This document shows, piece by piece, positions 16,523 through 23,973 of a stretch of 47,930 nucleotides of DNA. The notes beneath the pieces are model-generated. The model was not told the DNA's origin. It searched no databases and saw only the letters and a program-made list of their open reading frames with translations. The number at the start of each line of letters is the position of its first letter. The first letter of the stretch is position 1. The DNA is from JAYENK01 sp034722035 (GTDB lineage Bacteria > Patescibacteriota > Patescibacteriia > Patescibacteriales > UBA12075), in assembly GCA_034722035.1 (NCBI GenBank), contig JAYENK010000019.1:1-47930 (forward strand), given 5' to 3'. A program made the translations under genes and the position numbers.

Positions 16523-19273
16523 TTAATCTAATAATTTCTTTGCTTTTTTAATTTCTATACTTGCTTCTTCATTAATTACTACTGTATCTCGCCTTTTTAA
16601 ATTATCCATCAAAATCAAATTAGCAATTTCATCCTCAATCTTATCTTGAAGCAAACGTCTAAGTGGTCGCGCCCCGTATCTTGAATCAAAACCTTCTTTG
16701 GCCAATATGCGAAGTCCCGCCTCGTCAACTTCAAAACCAATTCCTTTCTGTTCAAGCATATTTCTGATTTTATTTAACATTAGACGGGCGATTTCAACCA
16801 CATTTTCCATTGACAAAGGCTCGAACACAATAATACCATCAAAACGATTAATCAGCTCCGGCCGCATTGCCCTTACCAGATATTTATTAATCAAGTCTTC
16901 CTTGATGTCAAGGCCAGTCTTACCAGCAAGCACTTGTTCCTGGATAAAGAGCGCACCAACATTAGAAGTTGCGATTACAATACTATTGGTAAAATCAACA
17001 GTGCGCCCTTGTCCGTCAGTCAAACGACCGTCGTCCATAACTTGCAAAAATAGATTAAGAATATCCGGATGCGCTTTTTCAATTTCATCCAAAAGAATCA
17101 AAGTAAAGGGTTGCTTGCGTACTGCCTCGGTCAAATGTCCTTTGTTTCCACTCGCATCACCAATCATTTTCTTTATGCTGTCCTGATGCTGAAATTCGCT
17201 CATGTCAATTCTAACCATATAGTCTTCATCGCCAAAATAAATTTCTGAAACTGACTTAGCCAACTCGGTTTTACCGACACCGGTGGAACCAAGAAAAAGA
17301 AAACTCGCAATCGGACGATTGTCCTCCCTGAGTTGAGCGCGGGCGCGACGCAAACTGGCTGAAACACGGTGAACCGCTTCTTTTTGATTGATCATTCGCT
17401 CATGAATCTTGTCTTCCAGATGCAAAAGCGATTCTCCTTCGGCCACGCCAATTTTTGTCACTGGAATTTTGGTTTGTTCACTAATTATCGCAGCGATATC
17501 CTCTTTATTTATTAATGAATTTTCACCTCTCTCCTTGGCGACTCGCACTGCCACTAGCTCCAATAGCTTTATCGCTTTTTCCGGCAAATATTTATCATGA
17601 ATATATTGACTGCTTAATTTTATCACACTCTCAATCGCATTATATGAAAAATATACTTTATATTTGCTTTCATAGTACGCAATTTTACTTTCAATTATTT
17701 GAATTGCCTGATTATCTTTGGGCTCCTCTACTTTTATTACCGCCATTATCTCTCCCAGAGACTTTCCCTCAATAAACTTAGTGTAATTATCCTGACTCGC
17801 TCTGGCCAAACAAAAAATTGTTCTCCGCTCAAGAGCACTCGCCAAAACCTCGGAAAGATCAAGGCTCTCTTCCTCTCCGCTGGTAATACCAATCATATTT
17901 TCAATATCGCTGATATAAAGAATAATATTACCGGCACGAATAACCTCGTCAATCACGGTAAGTAAACGCCCTTGCGCTTGTGCCGGAGACACACCGCTAA
18001 TCAAGCGAGTAGCATCTATCTCGATTAAACGCTTATCCTGAAAAAACTCCGGCACATCTTCACGTACCATTAGCTGTGCAATACCGTCAATGATAGTCTT
18101 TTTTCCAACTCCGCCCGGACCGGTCAAAATAACGCCACTGGCACCGGATTCAAATTGTTGCCAAATTTGATTTATTTCCTGCCCTCTAGCCACACAAAAC
18201 TCCAATTTATTAAACTTAGCCGCCACAGTCAAATCATACGCAATCTGATCCAAAGTTGGCGTTGCCAAAGAAGTAAAGGCTCGATTCATATTGCCACTCG
18301 GTTTATATTGCGCCAATTTGCGATACTTACGATAAGCTGATACTTGTTTTTCGTTTATAATAAACCACAAAATAACATTAAATAATTTTTGTTCATCTAT
18401 TTCCAGTTCATAGAGCAACTCTTTAATGATATTGTCATTATGGATTATTGGAATAATAAAATTTTTGGCTGAAACTTTATGCTGCCCTTTATTTAATGCT
18501 CCTAAATAAGCTTCAATTAAAACCTTTTTTAAAGTTTTGGAAATAACCGTTTTTTGTTCACTTTCCTTAAAATTAGCAATCCTTTTTTTAATTAATTCCA
18601 AAAGATCCTTAGCATCAACATTCAAACGAGAAAACATTGCTGCCACTTCTTTATCAGATAAAGCGATATAGAATAAGTGAGCCGGAGTCACGTATGAATG
18701 ATTTAATTTATCTGCCAAAAGATAAGCTTCTTCAATAACAGCTTGAGCCTCAACGCTATATCCGCTGGAAACGTCTAGTTTGTATTTTTTGCTTGCTTTT
18801 TTTAATTCCTCCCAATTCTCCGGACTAGTCTTAATTTGTATTTTACCTTCAAAACTCGCCGGAATTATTACATGTTGCCGCTTCTCTTCTTCGGACAAAC
18901 GATAATAAATAAACATATCAGCCAAAAGACCAAGCCAAAAGAAAAATATCAGAGGGTCAGACAAAGTCCAAAATGAAAATGCCATAATATCATTGGTGCT
19001 TTGCGCCACTCTATATATCCATAGAGCCAAAGACAAAATTCCACCAAGCCCAACAACAAAAGCAATAATATTGACAAGCGCTTGAAATTTTTTGCGCAGA
19101 TACGCCAATTCAATCACAGCTCGCCCCAATTGCGGTCCCCAATAATAAAAACGCTTGCGTAAAAAATTACCCAGTGCCATCCCGCCACAATTAGGACAAG
19201 ACAAACCAAAATCGGTTTTACCGATTCCTTCGCAAACAGGACAAATATAGTATTCAATTTTTTTATCAAGCAT
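16523..19273 (-). CDS. Membrane-anchored Clp-type AAA+ ATPase with zinc ribbon
   Basis: This 916-residue protein has the following order: zinc ribbon C11-x2-C14...C26-x2-C29, two transmembrane segments (about 66-90 and 103-125), a Clp N-domain (about 171-305), and two AAA+ modules. NBD1 has Walker A GPGGVGKKT (385-393), but its Walker B reads YISDIE, placing Ile where the catalytic Glu should be. The sensor-1 GATT motif and the RRF arginine finger are also absent. NBD2 is intact: Walker A GSTGVGKTE (662-670), Walker B LILLDEIE, RPELINRFD, GARPLRRL. No coiled-coil M-domain and no [LIV]GF ClpP-docking loop are visible. It may be a membrane-tethered unfoldase acting without ClpP. A strong promoter lies upstream of the preceding gene. 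Confidence 0.88.
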   Translation of the reverse strand: MLDKKIEYYICPVCEGIGKTDFGLSCPNCGGMALGNFLRKRFYYWGPQLGRAVIELAYLRKKFQALVNIIAFVVGLGGILSLALWIYRVAQSTNDIMAFSFWTLSDPLIFFFWLGLLADMFIYYRLSEEEKRQHVIIPASFEGKIQIKTSPENWEELKKASKKYKLDVSSGYSVEAQAVIEEAYLLADKLNHSYVTPAHLFYIALSDKEVAAMFSRLNVDAKDLLELIKKRIANFKESEQKTVISKTLKKVLIEAYLGALNKGQHKVSAKNFIIPIIHNDNIIKELLYELEIDEQKLFNVILWFIINEKQVSAYRKYRKLAQYKPSGNMNRAFTSLATPTLDQIAYDLTVAAKFNKLEFCVARGQEINQIWQQFESGASGVILTGPGGVGKKTIIDGIAQLMVREDVPEFFQDKRLIEIDATRLISGVSPAQAQGRLLTVIDEVIRAGNIILYISDIENMIGITSGEEESLDLSEVLASALERRTIFCLARASQDNYTKFIEGKSLGEIMAVIKVEEPKDNQAIQIIESKIAYYESKYKVYFSYNAIESVIKLSSQYIHDKYLPEKAIKLLELVAVRVAKERGENSLINKEDIAAIISEQTKIPVTKIGVAEGESLLHLEDKIHERMINQKEAVHRVSASLRRARAQLREDNRPIASFLFLGSTGVGKTELAKSVSEIYFGDEDYMVRIDMSEFQHQDSIKKMIGDASGNKGHLTEAVRKQPFTLILLDEIEKAHPDILNLFLQVMDDGRLTDGQGRTVDFTNSIVIATSNVGALFIQEQVLAGKTGLDIKEDLINKYLVRAMRPELINRFDGIIVFEPLSMENVVEIARLMLNKIRNMLEQKGIGFEVDEAGLRILAKEGFDSRYGARPLRRLLQDKIEDEIANLILMDNLKRRDTVVINEEASIEIKKAKKLLD

Positions 19274-19637
19274 AAAATTGAAATATCAATTCAAAAACAA
19301 CCAAAATCGGTAAAATTAACCATATTATAAATACGCCGATACTTATAATCAGCCAAAAAATTAAAATCAAACCGCGAAAAATTATCATCATCAAGCGCAT
19401 CCCCATACTTATCAAGCGTCCTTGCCAATCCGACTGACCATACATTGGCTTAAAAAAGTTCTTTACCCAAACAAAAAAAGCCAAACCTTTTTCCCGGTTC
19501 GACATAAATTGAATTAAAGATTTTACTGTTTGAATCAAACCACGCGAATACCACCAAATTGGGAAAAACACAATATCACGTAAAGTTTCAGTTAAAAGCT
19601 TTAAACTATATAGATAAAAATTATTGTGCAACATCAT
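19266..19637 (-). CDS. Small membrane protein upstream of the Clp ATPase
   Basis: This protein has 123 residues from the ATG at 19637 (ATG also at 19634; TTG at 19643). It has amphipathic aromatic helices in the first half and a strongly hydrophobic C-terminal region (about 88-120) that forms one or two transmembrane segments. I do not recognise it. Its stop codon overlaps the ATPase start by 8 bp, so translation is coupled and it may be a partner of the membrane-anchored ATPase. Confidence 0.65.
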   Translation of the reverse strand: MMLHNNFYLYSLKLLTETLRDIVFFPIWWYSRGLIQTVKSLIQFMSNREKGLAFFVWVKNFFKPMYGQSDWQGRLISMGMRLMMIIFRGLILIFWLIISIGVFIIWLILPILVVFELIFQFYA

Positions 19638-19640
19638 GGT

Positions 19641-19654
19641 CAATTAAGAATTAA
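19641..19654 (-). repeat. AT-rich heptad repeat (TTAATTN)2, minus orientation
   Basis: Read on the minus strand this is TTAATTC TTAATTG, directly upstream of the 19637 start codon. It is the only multi-copy array found on this strand. Confidence 0.6.
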
Positions 19655-19694
19655 ATATCTTGCGGGTAGAAAATTATTTACTTAATTTTATATT

Positions 19695-19724
19695 ATTATA
19701 CCATATTATTCCATTTAGAAGCAA
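19695..19724 (-). promoter_or_regulatory. Promoter of the Clp ATPase operon
   Basis: On the minus strand TTGCTT (19724-19719) precedes TATAAT (19700-19695) with an 18-nt spacer. The predicted start near 19688 gives a leader of about 50 nt. Confidence 0.6.
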
Positions 19725-19746
19725 ATTTTGGTGCTAATTTTACGCC

Positions 19747-19775
19747 TTGACATTTACTTATTCATTTGTTATATT
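19747..19775 (+). promoter_or_regulatory. Promoter of rpmA
   Basis: A perfect -35 box TTGACA (19747-19752) and TATATT (19770-19775) are spaced 17 nt apart. Transcription should start near 19782, giving a leader of about 130 nt. Confidence 0.8.
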
Positions 19776-19782
19776 AATACCA

Positions 19783-19820
19783 CTGCCCATCCCAAGGGAA
19801 TCATTTCGGGAATTGGGCAT
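19783..19820 (+). promoter_or_regulatory. Hairpin in the rpmA leader
   Basis: Right at the predicted 5' end of the transcript TGCCCA-TCCC pairs with GGGA-AT-TGGGCA, giving a 10-bp stem with a 2-nt bulge. No T-tract follows, so it is not a terminator. It could stabilise the mRNA or be an autoregulatory site for L27, but that is inference. Confidence 0.5.
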
Positions 19821-19867
19821 ATTTATTTTAATATTAAACCATAAAATTAAATTTAAGCTATTATTTA

Positions 19868-19903
19868 TTAATTGTTAATTGTTAATTCTTAATTTTTAAT
19901 TGA
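19868..19903 (+). repeat. AT-rich heptad repeat (TTAATTN)5
   Basis: Five tandem heptads (TTAATTG, TTAATTG, TTAATTC, TTAATTT, TTAATTG) end 8 nt before the rpmA ATG, occupying the place where a ribosome-binding site would be. Confidence 0.85.
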
Positions 19904-19911
19904 ACATTAAG

Positions 19912-20193
19912 ATGGCGCATAAAAAAGCCGGCGGAAGTGCCGGAAATCTCAAAGACTCCAAAGGACGAAGACTTGGAGTCAAACTTTCAGACGGACAAGC
20001 AACTAAATCTGGCTCAATTATCATTCGTCAACGTGGCAGCAAATACCGAGCTGGACAAAACGTCAAACAAGGCAAGGATGACACCTTATTTGCGACTACC
20101 AAAGGAATTGTTAAATTTACTGCCAAAAAAATAAAAAAATTCAATTCTCAAATAAGGGTTGCTAAGATTGTAAACGTTGTAACAGGAAAATAA
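19912..20193 (+). CDS. rpmA: 50S ribosomal protein L27
   Basis: L27 is the ribosomal protein whose N-terminal tail reaches the peptidyl-transferase centre. It has 93 residues from the ATG at 19912. The start MAHKKAGGSAGNLKDSKGRR is the mature-type N-terminus, without the cleaved extension found in Firmicutes. A TTG at 19900 would add MNIK but is not needed. The normal partner rplU (L21) is not adjacent. It has its own promoter and terminator and is divergent from the Clp operon. Confidence 0.96.
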   Translation: MAHKKAGGSAGNLKDSKGRRLGVKLSDGQATKSGSIIIRQRGSKYRAGQNVKQGKDDTLFATTKGIVKFTAKKIKKFNSQIRVAKIVNVVTGK

Positions 20194-20205
20194 AAATTTT
20201 TACAT

Positions 20206-20243
20206 AAAAAAAGAAATGTATTAAAACAAACATTTCTTTTTTT
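20206..20243. terminator. Bidirectional terminator between rpmA and pyrG
   Basis: A 14-bp perfect inverted repeat (20206-20219 with 20230-20243) has A7 on the left and T7 on the right, so it serves rpmA (plus) and pyrG (minus, stop at 20255). Confidence 0.85.
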
Positions 20244-20254
20244 ATATATTTTTT

Positions 20255-21913
20255 TTATTTTTTCTGACAAACTTTTACAAATTCCATAAACAGCGGATGT
20301 GGGTCTAGTGGACGAGAAATATATTCTGGATGAAATTGAGTAGCAATAAAGAAAGGGTGATCGCTAATCTCAACGGCCTCAACGATCTTATTGTCCGGTG
20401 AAGTACCAGCCACAATAAGCCCCAATTTTTCAAATTCTTCCCGGTAATAATTGTTAAATTCATAGCGATGACGATGACGCTCAAAAATTGGACCATTAAT
20501 TTTACCGAGCTTTTTTTTATAAATTTTGTACAGGTGGGTACCTTTTACCAATTTGCAAGGCCAAGCACCAAGACGGATTGTCCCGCCAAATTGTTTTTTG
20601 GCCAAAAGCGCTTTTTGCTCCGACATAATATGTATTACTGGGTATGGTGTTTTCTTATTCACCTCTTCACTATTCGCCTTGATCTTTTTGGCTACATTGC
20701 GCGCAAATTCAATTACGCACATCTGCATACCATAACAAAGTCCAAAATAAGCTTTATTATTTTCCCGGCAATATTTAATTGTCTTAATTTTCCCTTCACT
20801 CCCCCGGCTTCCCCAGCCCTGAGGAACAATAATTCCATCATATTTTTTAAGACTCCTAGTACCATTCTTTTCAATTTCGGAAGTATTGATCCAATTAATC
20901 TCCGGTTTTACCCCTTGCGCGTATGAAGCATGTTTAATTGCTTCAATTACGCTAATATATGAATCGGACAAACAAAAATCTCCAGTTGCAAAATATTTAC
21001 CAACAATCCCAATATTGACCGTTTTTTTGCTAGACCGCATCTTCTTGACCATTTTAAGCCAATCCTGACCATTTTTTTGCTTTGTCTTAAGACCAAACTT
21101 ATCCAAAATTCTCTGACCAAGCTCGTCTTTTTCAAAATTAAGCGGCACATCATAGATTGAATCAACATCAGGAGCGGAAATTACATCCTCCTGTTTAACA
21201 TTACAATGAATAGCAATTTTTTTTCTTCTTGGCTCGTCAATCGATGCGCGCGAACGAGCAATAATAAAATTCGGCACAATCCCGGCCGCATTTAAATTTC
21301 GAACCGCATGCTGAGTCGGTTTTGTTTTCATCTCCCCTACTTTGGCCGGAATCGGCAAATAAGAAACCATCACAAACAAAACATCATCCGGATATTCCAT
21401 TTTCATAAATCGAGCTGCTTCCAAGAATAATAAATTTTCATATTCACCGGCAGTTCCTCCAATTTCAATAATCATAATATCCACCTTGGTTTTTTCGACT
21501 GCTTTTTCAATTCGTTCACGTATTTCCATTGGAACGTGCGGTACCACCTGAACGCATTTGCCTTTATATTCCAAATTTCGCTCTTTTTGAATCACACTCT
21601 GATAAACCCGACCGGTTGTCATATAATTTTCTCGGTAAATATTTTTGTTCAAAAATCGTTCATAATTTCCAATGTCCTGATCGGTCTCGTCCCCGTCTTC
21701 GGTAACAAAAACCTCGCCATGTTCGATTGGATTCATTGTGCCAGCATCTACATTGACGTAAGGATCAACCTTCATACAACTAACATTATAACCTTTGTTT
21801 TGCAAAATTCGCCCGATTGACGAAGCGGTTATGCCTTTACCTACACCAGACATTACTCCTCCAACCACAAAAATATATTTTGCTTTTGATGCTTGTTTCT
21901 TGTTTTTACTCAT
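20255..21913 (-). CDS. pyrG: CTP synthase
   Basis: This enzyme makes CTP from UTP, ATP and glutamine. It has 552 residues. The synthetase domain begins KYIFVVGGVMSGVGKGITAS and contains MKVDPYVNVDAGTMNP and HGEVFVTEDGDETDQD. The glutaminase domain has the nucleophile in GLCYGMQ and the His/Glu dyad in TQFHPEY. The oxyanion-hole segment, usually PGGFGxRGxEGKI, reads PQGWGSRGSEGKI. It is the third gene of the operon S41 protease, rplI, pyrG, 24 bp after rplI. De novo UMP genes are not nearby; salvage is likely in such genomes. Confidence 0.95.
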   Translation of the reverse strand: MSKNKKQASKAKYIFVVGGVMSGVGKGITASSIGRILQNKGYNVSCMKVDPYVNVDAGTMNPIEHGEVFVTEDGDETDQDIGNYERFLNKNIYRENYMTTGRVYQSVIQKERNLEYKGKCVQVVPHVPMEIRERIEKAVEKTKVDIMIIEIGGTAGEYENLLFLEAARFMKMEYPDDVLFVMVSYLPIPAKVGEMKTKPTQHAVRNLNAAGIVPNFIIARSRASIDEPRRKKIAIHCNVKQEDVISAPDVDSIYDVPLNFEKDELGQRILDKFGLKTKQKNGQDWLKMVKKMRSSKKTVNIGIVGKYFATGDFCLSDSYISVIEAIKHASYAQGVKPEINWINTSEIEKNGTRSLKKYDGIIVPQGWGSRGSEGKIKTIKYCRENNKAYFGLCYGMQMCVIEFARNVAKKIKANSEEVNKKTPYPVIHIMSEQKALLAKKQFGGTIRLGAWPCKLVKGTHLYKIYKKKLGKINGPIFERHRHRYEFNNYYREEFEKLGLIVAGTSPDNKIVEAVEISDHPFFIATQFHPEYISRPLDPHPLFMEFVKVCQKK

Positions 21914-21937
21914 AGGGACGCGTATTTTAAATATAAA

Positions 21938-22393
21938 TTATTCTTTTTTAAGATCATCGCTTTTAATTTCAAGCTTTATAACTGCTTTATTCTTGCCCAA
22001 TTTTAATTCGAGCGTATACTTACCAATTTTTTTAATGCTGCTCTTTAGTTTAATTTCGTTAGCTTCAATGTCATATCCTTGTGCTTTCATTTCCTTGGCA
22101 ATCGCTTTTTTCCCGAGTCCGGCATAAAGCGTGCCTGCTTCGTCAGTTTTTACCTTGACCGTTATTCGTTTTCGATTAATTTCCTTGGCCATTTTGTTTT
22201 TATCCTTTTTTACTGTTGTTTTCAGTTTTTCCTGCTTGGCCTTTTGTACCTTTATTCTATCCTGAGTATGCTTGGTCAAAATATCAGCTAGCCCTCCTGG
22301 AATCAAAAAATTCCGCGCATATCCATTAGAAACCTCCTTAATTTCCCCTTTATGCCCCAACTTTTTCACTTCTTTTAATAATATCACTTTCAT
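21938..22393 (-). CDS. rplI: 50S ribosomal protein L9
   Basis: L9 is a two-domain ribosomal protein that limits frameshifting. It has 151 residues. The N-terminal domain starts MKVILLKEVKKLGHKGEIKE and carries NGYARNFLIPGGLA. A lysine-rich connecting helix (about 48-75) and a C-terminal domain follow. L9 has been lost in some Patescibacteria lineages, so its presence helps to place this genome. It lies between the S41 protease and pyrG. Confidence 0.94.
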   Translation of the reverse strand: MKVILLKEVKKLGHKGEIKEVSNGYARNFLIPGGLADILTKHTQDRIKVQKAKQEKLKTTVKKDKNKMAKEINRKRITVKVKTDEAGTLYAGLGKKAIAKEMKAQGYDIEANEIKLKSSIKKIGKYTLELKLGKNKAVIKLEIKSDDLKKE

Positions 22394-22409
22394 ATTTTTT
22401 ATTTTCTTG

Positions 22410-22438
22410 CCCCGTGTGAGCGTAGCGATTTTACGGGG
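22410..22438 (-). repeat. GC-rich palindromic remnant upstream of rplI
   Basis: CCCCGT (22410-22415) pairs with ACGGGG (22433-22438) around a 17-nt loop containing GCGTAGCGAT. It is far more GC-rich than its surroundings. The minus-strand ATCGCTACGC resembles the ATCGGCTACGCC end of the mraZ leader element. Confidence 0.5.
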
Positions 22439-22460
22439 TTAATTCTTAATTTTTAATTGA
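22439..22460. repeat. AT-rich heptad repeat (TTAATTN)3
   Basis: TTAATTC TTAATTT TTAATTG plus A. The repeat contains the stop codon of the S41 protease and encodes its last residues (IKN). Confidence 0.8.
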
Positions 22461-23777
22461 ATTCTCCTCACTACTAGTTGCGATCGCCTCGGTACTACTT
22501 GCCAAAAACGCGCTTATGTCATTGCCCAATAAATATTCAATAGCCGCATCGAATTGAGGATCACGAAAATTATCATAATCATCACGAGTAAACTCAACTT
22601 CATAGTCAGGCATAATGCCATCGTCGTTAATACTTCTTCCATTTGGAGTCAACCATTTGGCAACTGTTATTTTAATAGAAGAACCATCGGCAAATTTATT
22701 AAGCGTTTGTACCGAGCCTTTACCAAAAGTTTTTTTGCCGATAATAATCGCTTTCTCATGATCCCGCAAGGCTCCGGACACAATTTCTGACGCTGAAGCT
22801 GAACCCTGATTTACCAAAACCACTGTTTTGAAATCAGCCAAACGAGCTCGCCCGCGAGCCAAATGCTCAATCAATCTCTCTTCACTGTATTTTTCTACCA
22901 CTACAATCTTATCATCCACCCACTCACTTGCCATTTCAATTGCCGTATCCAAATATCCTCCCGGATTATTTCTCAAATCAACGATTATTCCCGCTACATC
23001 ATTATCTAATACCTCGTGTACAGCTTCGCTAAACAAACGTTCGGTATCATTGTTAAAATTCGTAATTTTTATACTAAGAATATTATCTTCAGTAATTTTT
23101 GTATTAATGCTTTTTACAAAAATCTGCCCGCGCGTAATCGTAATATCAAAAAGCTCTTCTTCGCCGTCGCGTCGAATAGTCAAAACTACATCAGTATCTT
23201 TTGATCCACGAATTTTATTAACAGCCGAATCAATCGAGATACCGGCGGTAATTTCACCGTCAATCGCAAACACCTTGTCGCCAGCCATAAGACCAGCCTT
23301 TTCTGCCGGCATATCCGGCAAAGGCGCAATAATGGTAAGCACATCATTTTTAATACCAATCTCCGCTCCAATCCCCTCAAAAGTACCTTTTAGGTCATCA
23401 TTAAACTCTTTGGCAATAATCGGATTCATAAAAACAGTATAAGGGTCGCCAACAGCCGACACCATTCCGCGCAAAGCGCCATAAAATAATTCCTTTTCTT
23501 CCAGCTTGTCTCGGTCAACATAAGTTGAATATATTGTATCCCAAACTTCCCAAAATTGTTCAAAATTTACATCTTGAATTAATCTACCCTCTGGCGATTC
23601 TTGATATTTACCGGTAACGTTGCCGATAAAAACCGCTTCCTCATCTGCTAAATCCGCCAAAACACGTTCTTGTCCGGAAAAATAAAGACCAGCGCCAAAA
23701 CTTAGCCAAAGCAATATTATTCCCCCAAATATATATACTACTTTTTTAATATTTTTATATTTTTTGTTTGTTTCCAT
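22446..23777 (-). CDS. ctpA: S41 family carboxyl-terminal processing protease
   Basis: This is a membrane-anchored serine protease with Ser-Lys catalysis that cleaves proteins from their C-termini outside the membrane. It has 443 residues: a transmembrane helix (about 12-33), an N-terminal helical domain, a PDZ domain (about 127-215), and the S41 core with VDLRNNPGGYLDTAIEMAS, NQGSASASEIVSGALRD (catalytic Ser at about 326-330) and TFGKGSVQ (Lys353). All catalytic elements are present. The C-terminal tail is S/E-rich and ends inside the heptad repeat. It is the first gene of the operon with rplI and pyrG and is divergent from murA. Confidence 0.92.
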   Translation of the reverse strand: METNKKYKNIKKVVYIFGGIILLWLSFGAGLYFSGQERVLADLADEEAVFIGNVTGKYQESPEGRLIQDVNFEQFWEVWDTIYSTYVDRDKLEEKELFYGALRGMVSAVGDPYTVFMNPIIAKEFNDDLKGTFEGIGAEIGIKNDVLTIIAPLPDMPAEKAGLMAGDKVFAIDGEITAGISIDSAVNKIRGSKDTDVVLTIRRDGEEELFDITITRGQIFVKSINTKITEDNILSIKITNFNNDTERLFSEAVHEVLDNDVAGIIVDLRNNPGGYLDTAIEMASEWVDDKIVVVEKYSEERLIEHLARGRARLADFKTVVLVNQGSASASEIVSGALRDHEKAIIIGKKTFGKGSVQTLNKFADGSSIKITVAKWLTPNGRSINDDGIMPDYEVEFTRDDYDNFRDPQFDAAIEYLLGNDISAFLASSTEAIATSSEENSIKN

Positions 23778-23839
23778 TATAAAAAATAATAAGCAAGCAA
23801 ATCACTTATTAATATAAATAATTATTATTAACATTTTTA

Positions 23840-23869
23840 ATTTTATCACATTTTAACACTTTATAGCAA
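23840..23869 (-). promoter_or_regulatory. Candidate promoter of the S41 protease operon
   Basis: On the minus strand TTGCTA (23869-23864) and TAAAAT (23845-23840) are spaced 18 nt apart, about 62 nt before the ATG. Confidence 0.45.
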
Positions 23870-23907
23870 CTAGCCTTAATCCTTTTTAGCATCCTGCCTC
23901 CAGTTTA

Positions 23908-23945
23908 TTGATTTTTACTTGAATATAAGTTAATATTAATATAAT
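23908..23945 (+). promoter_or_regulatory. Candidate promoter of murA
   Basis: TTGATT (23908-23913) with TAATAT (23931-23936) at 17 nt is the best pair. A TATAAT (23940-23945) with a poorer spacing to TTGAAT (23919-23924) overlaps it. The leader is about 30 nt. Confidence 0.5.
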
Positions 23946-23973
23946 CATATAAAAAATTTATATTAAAAATAAT

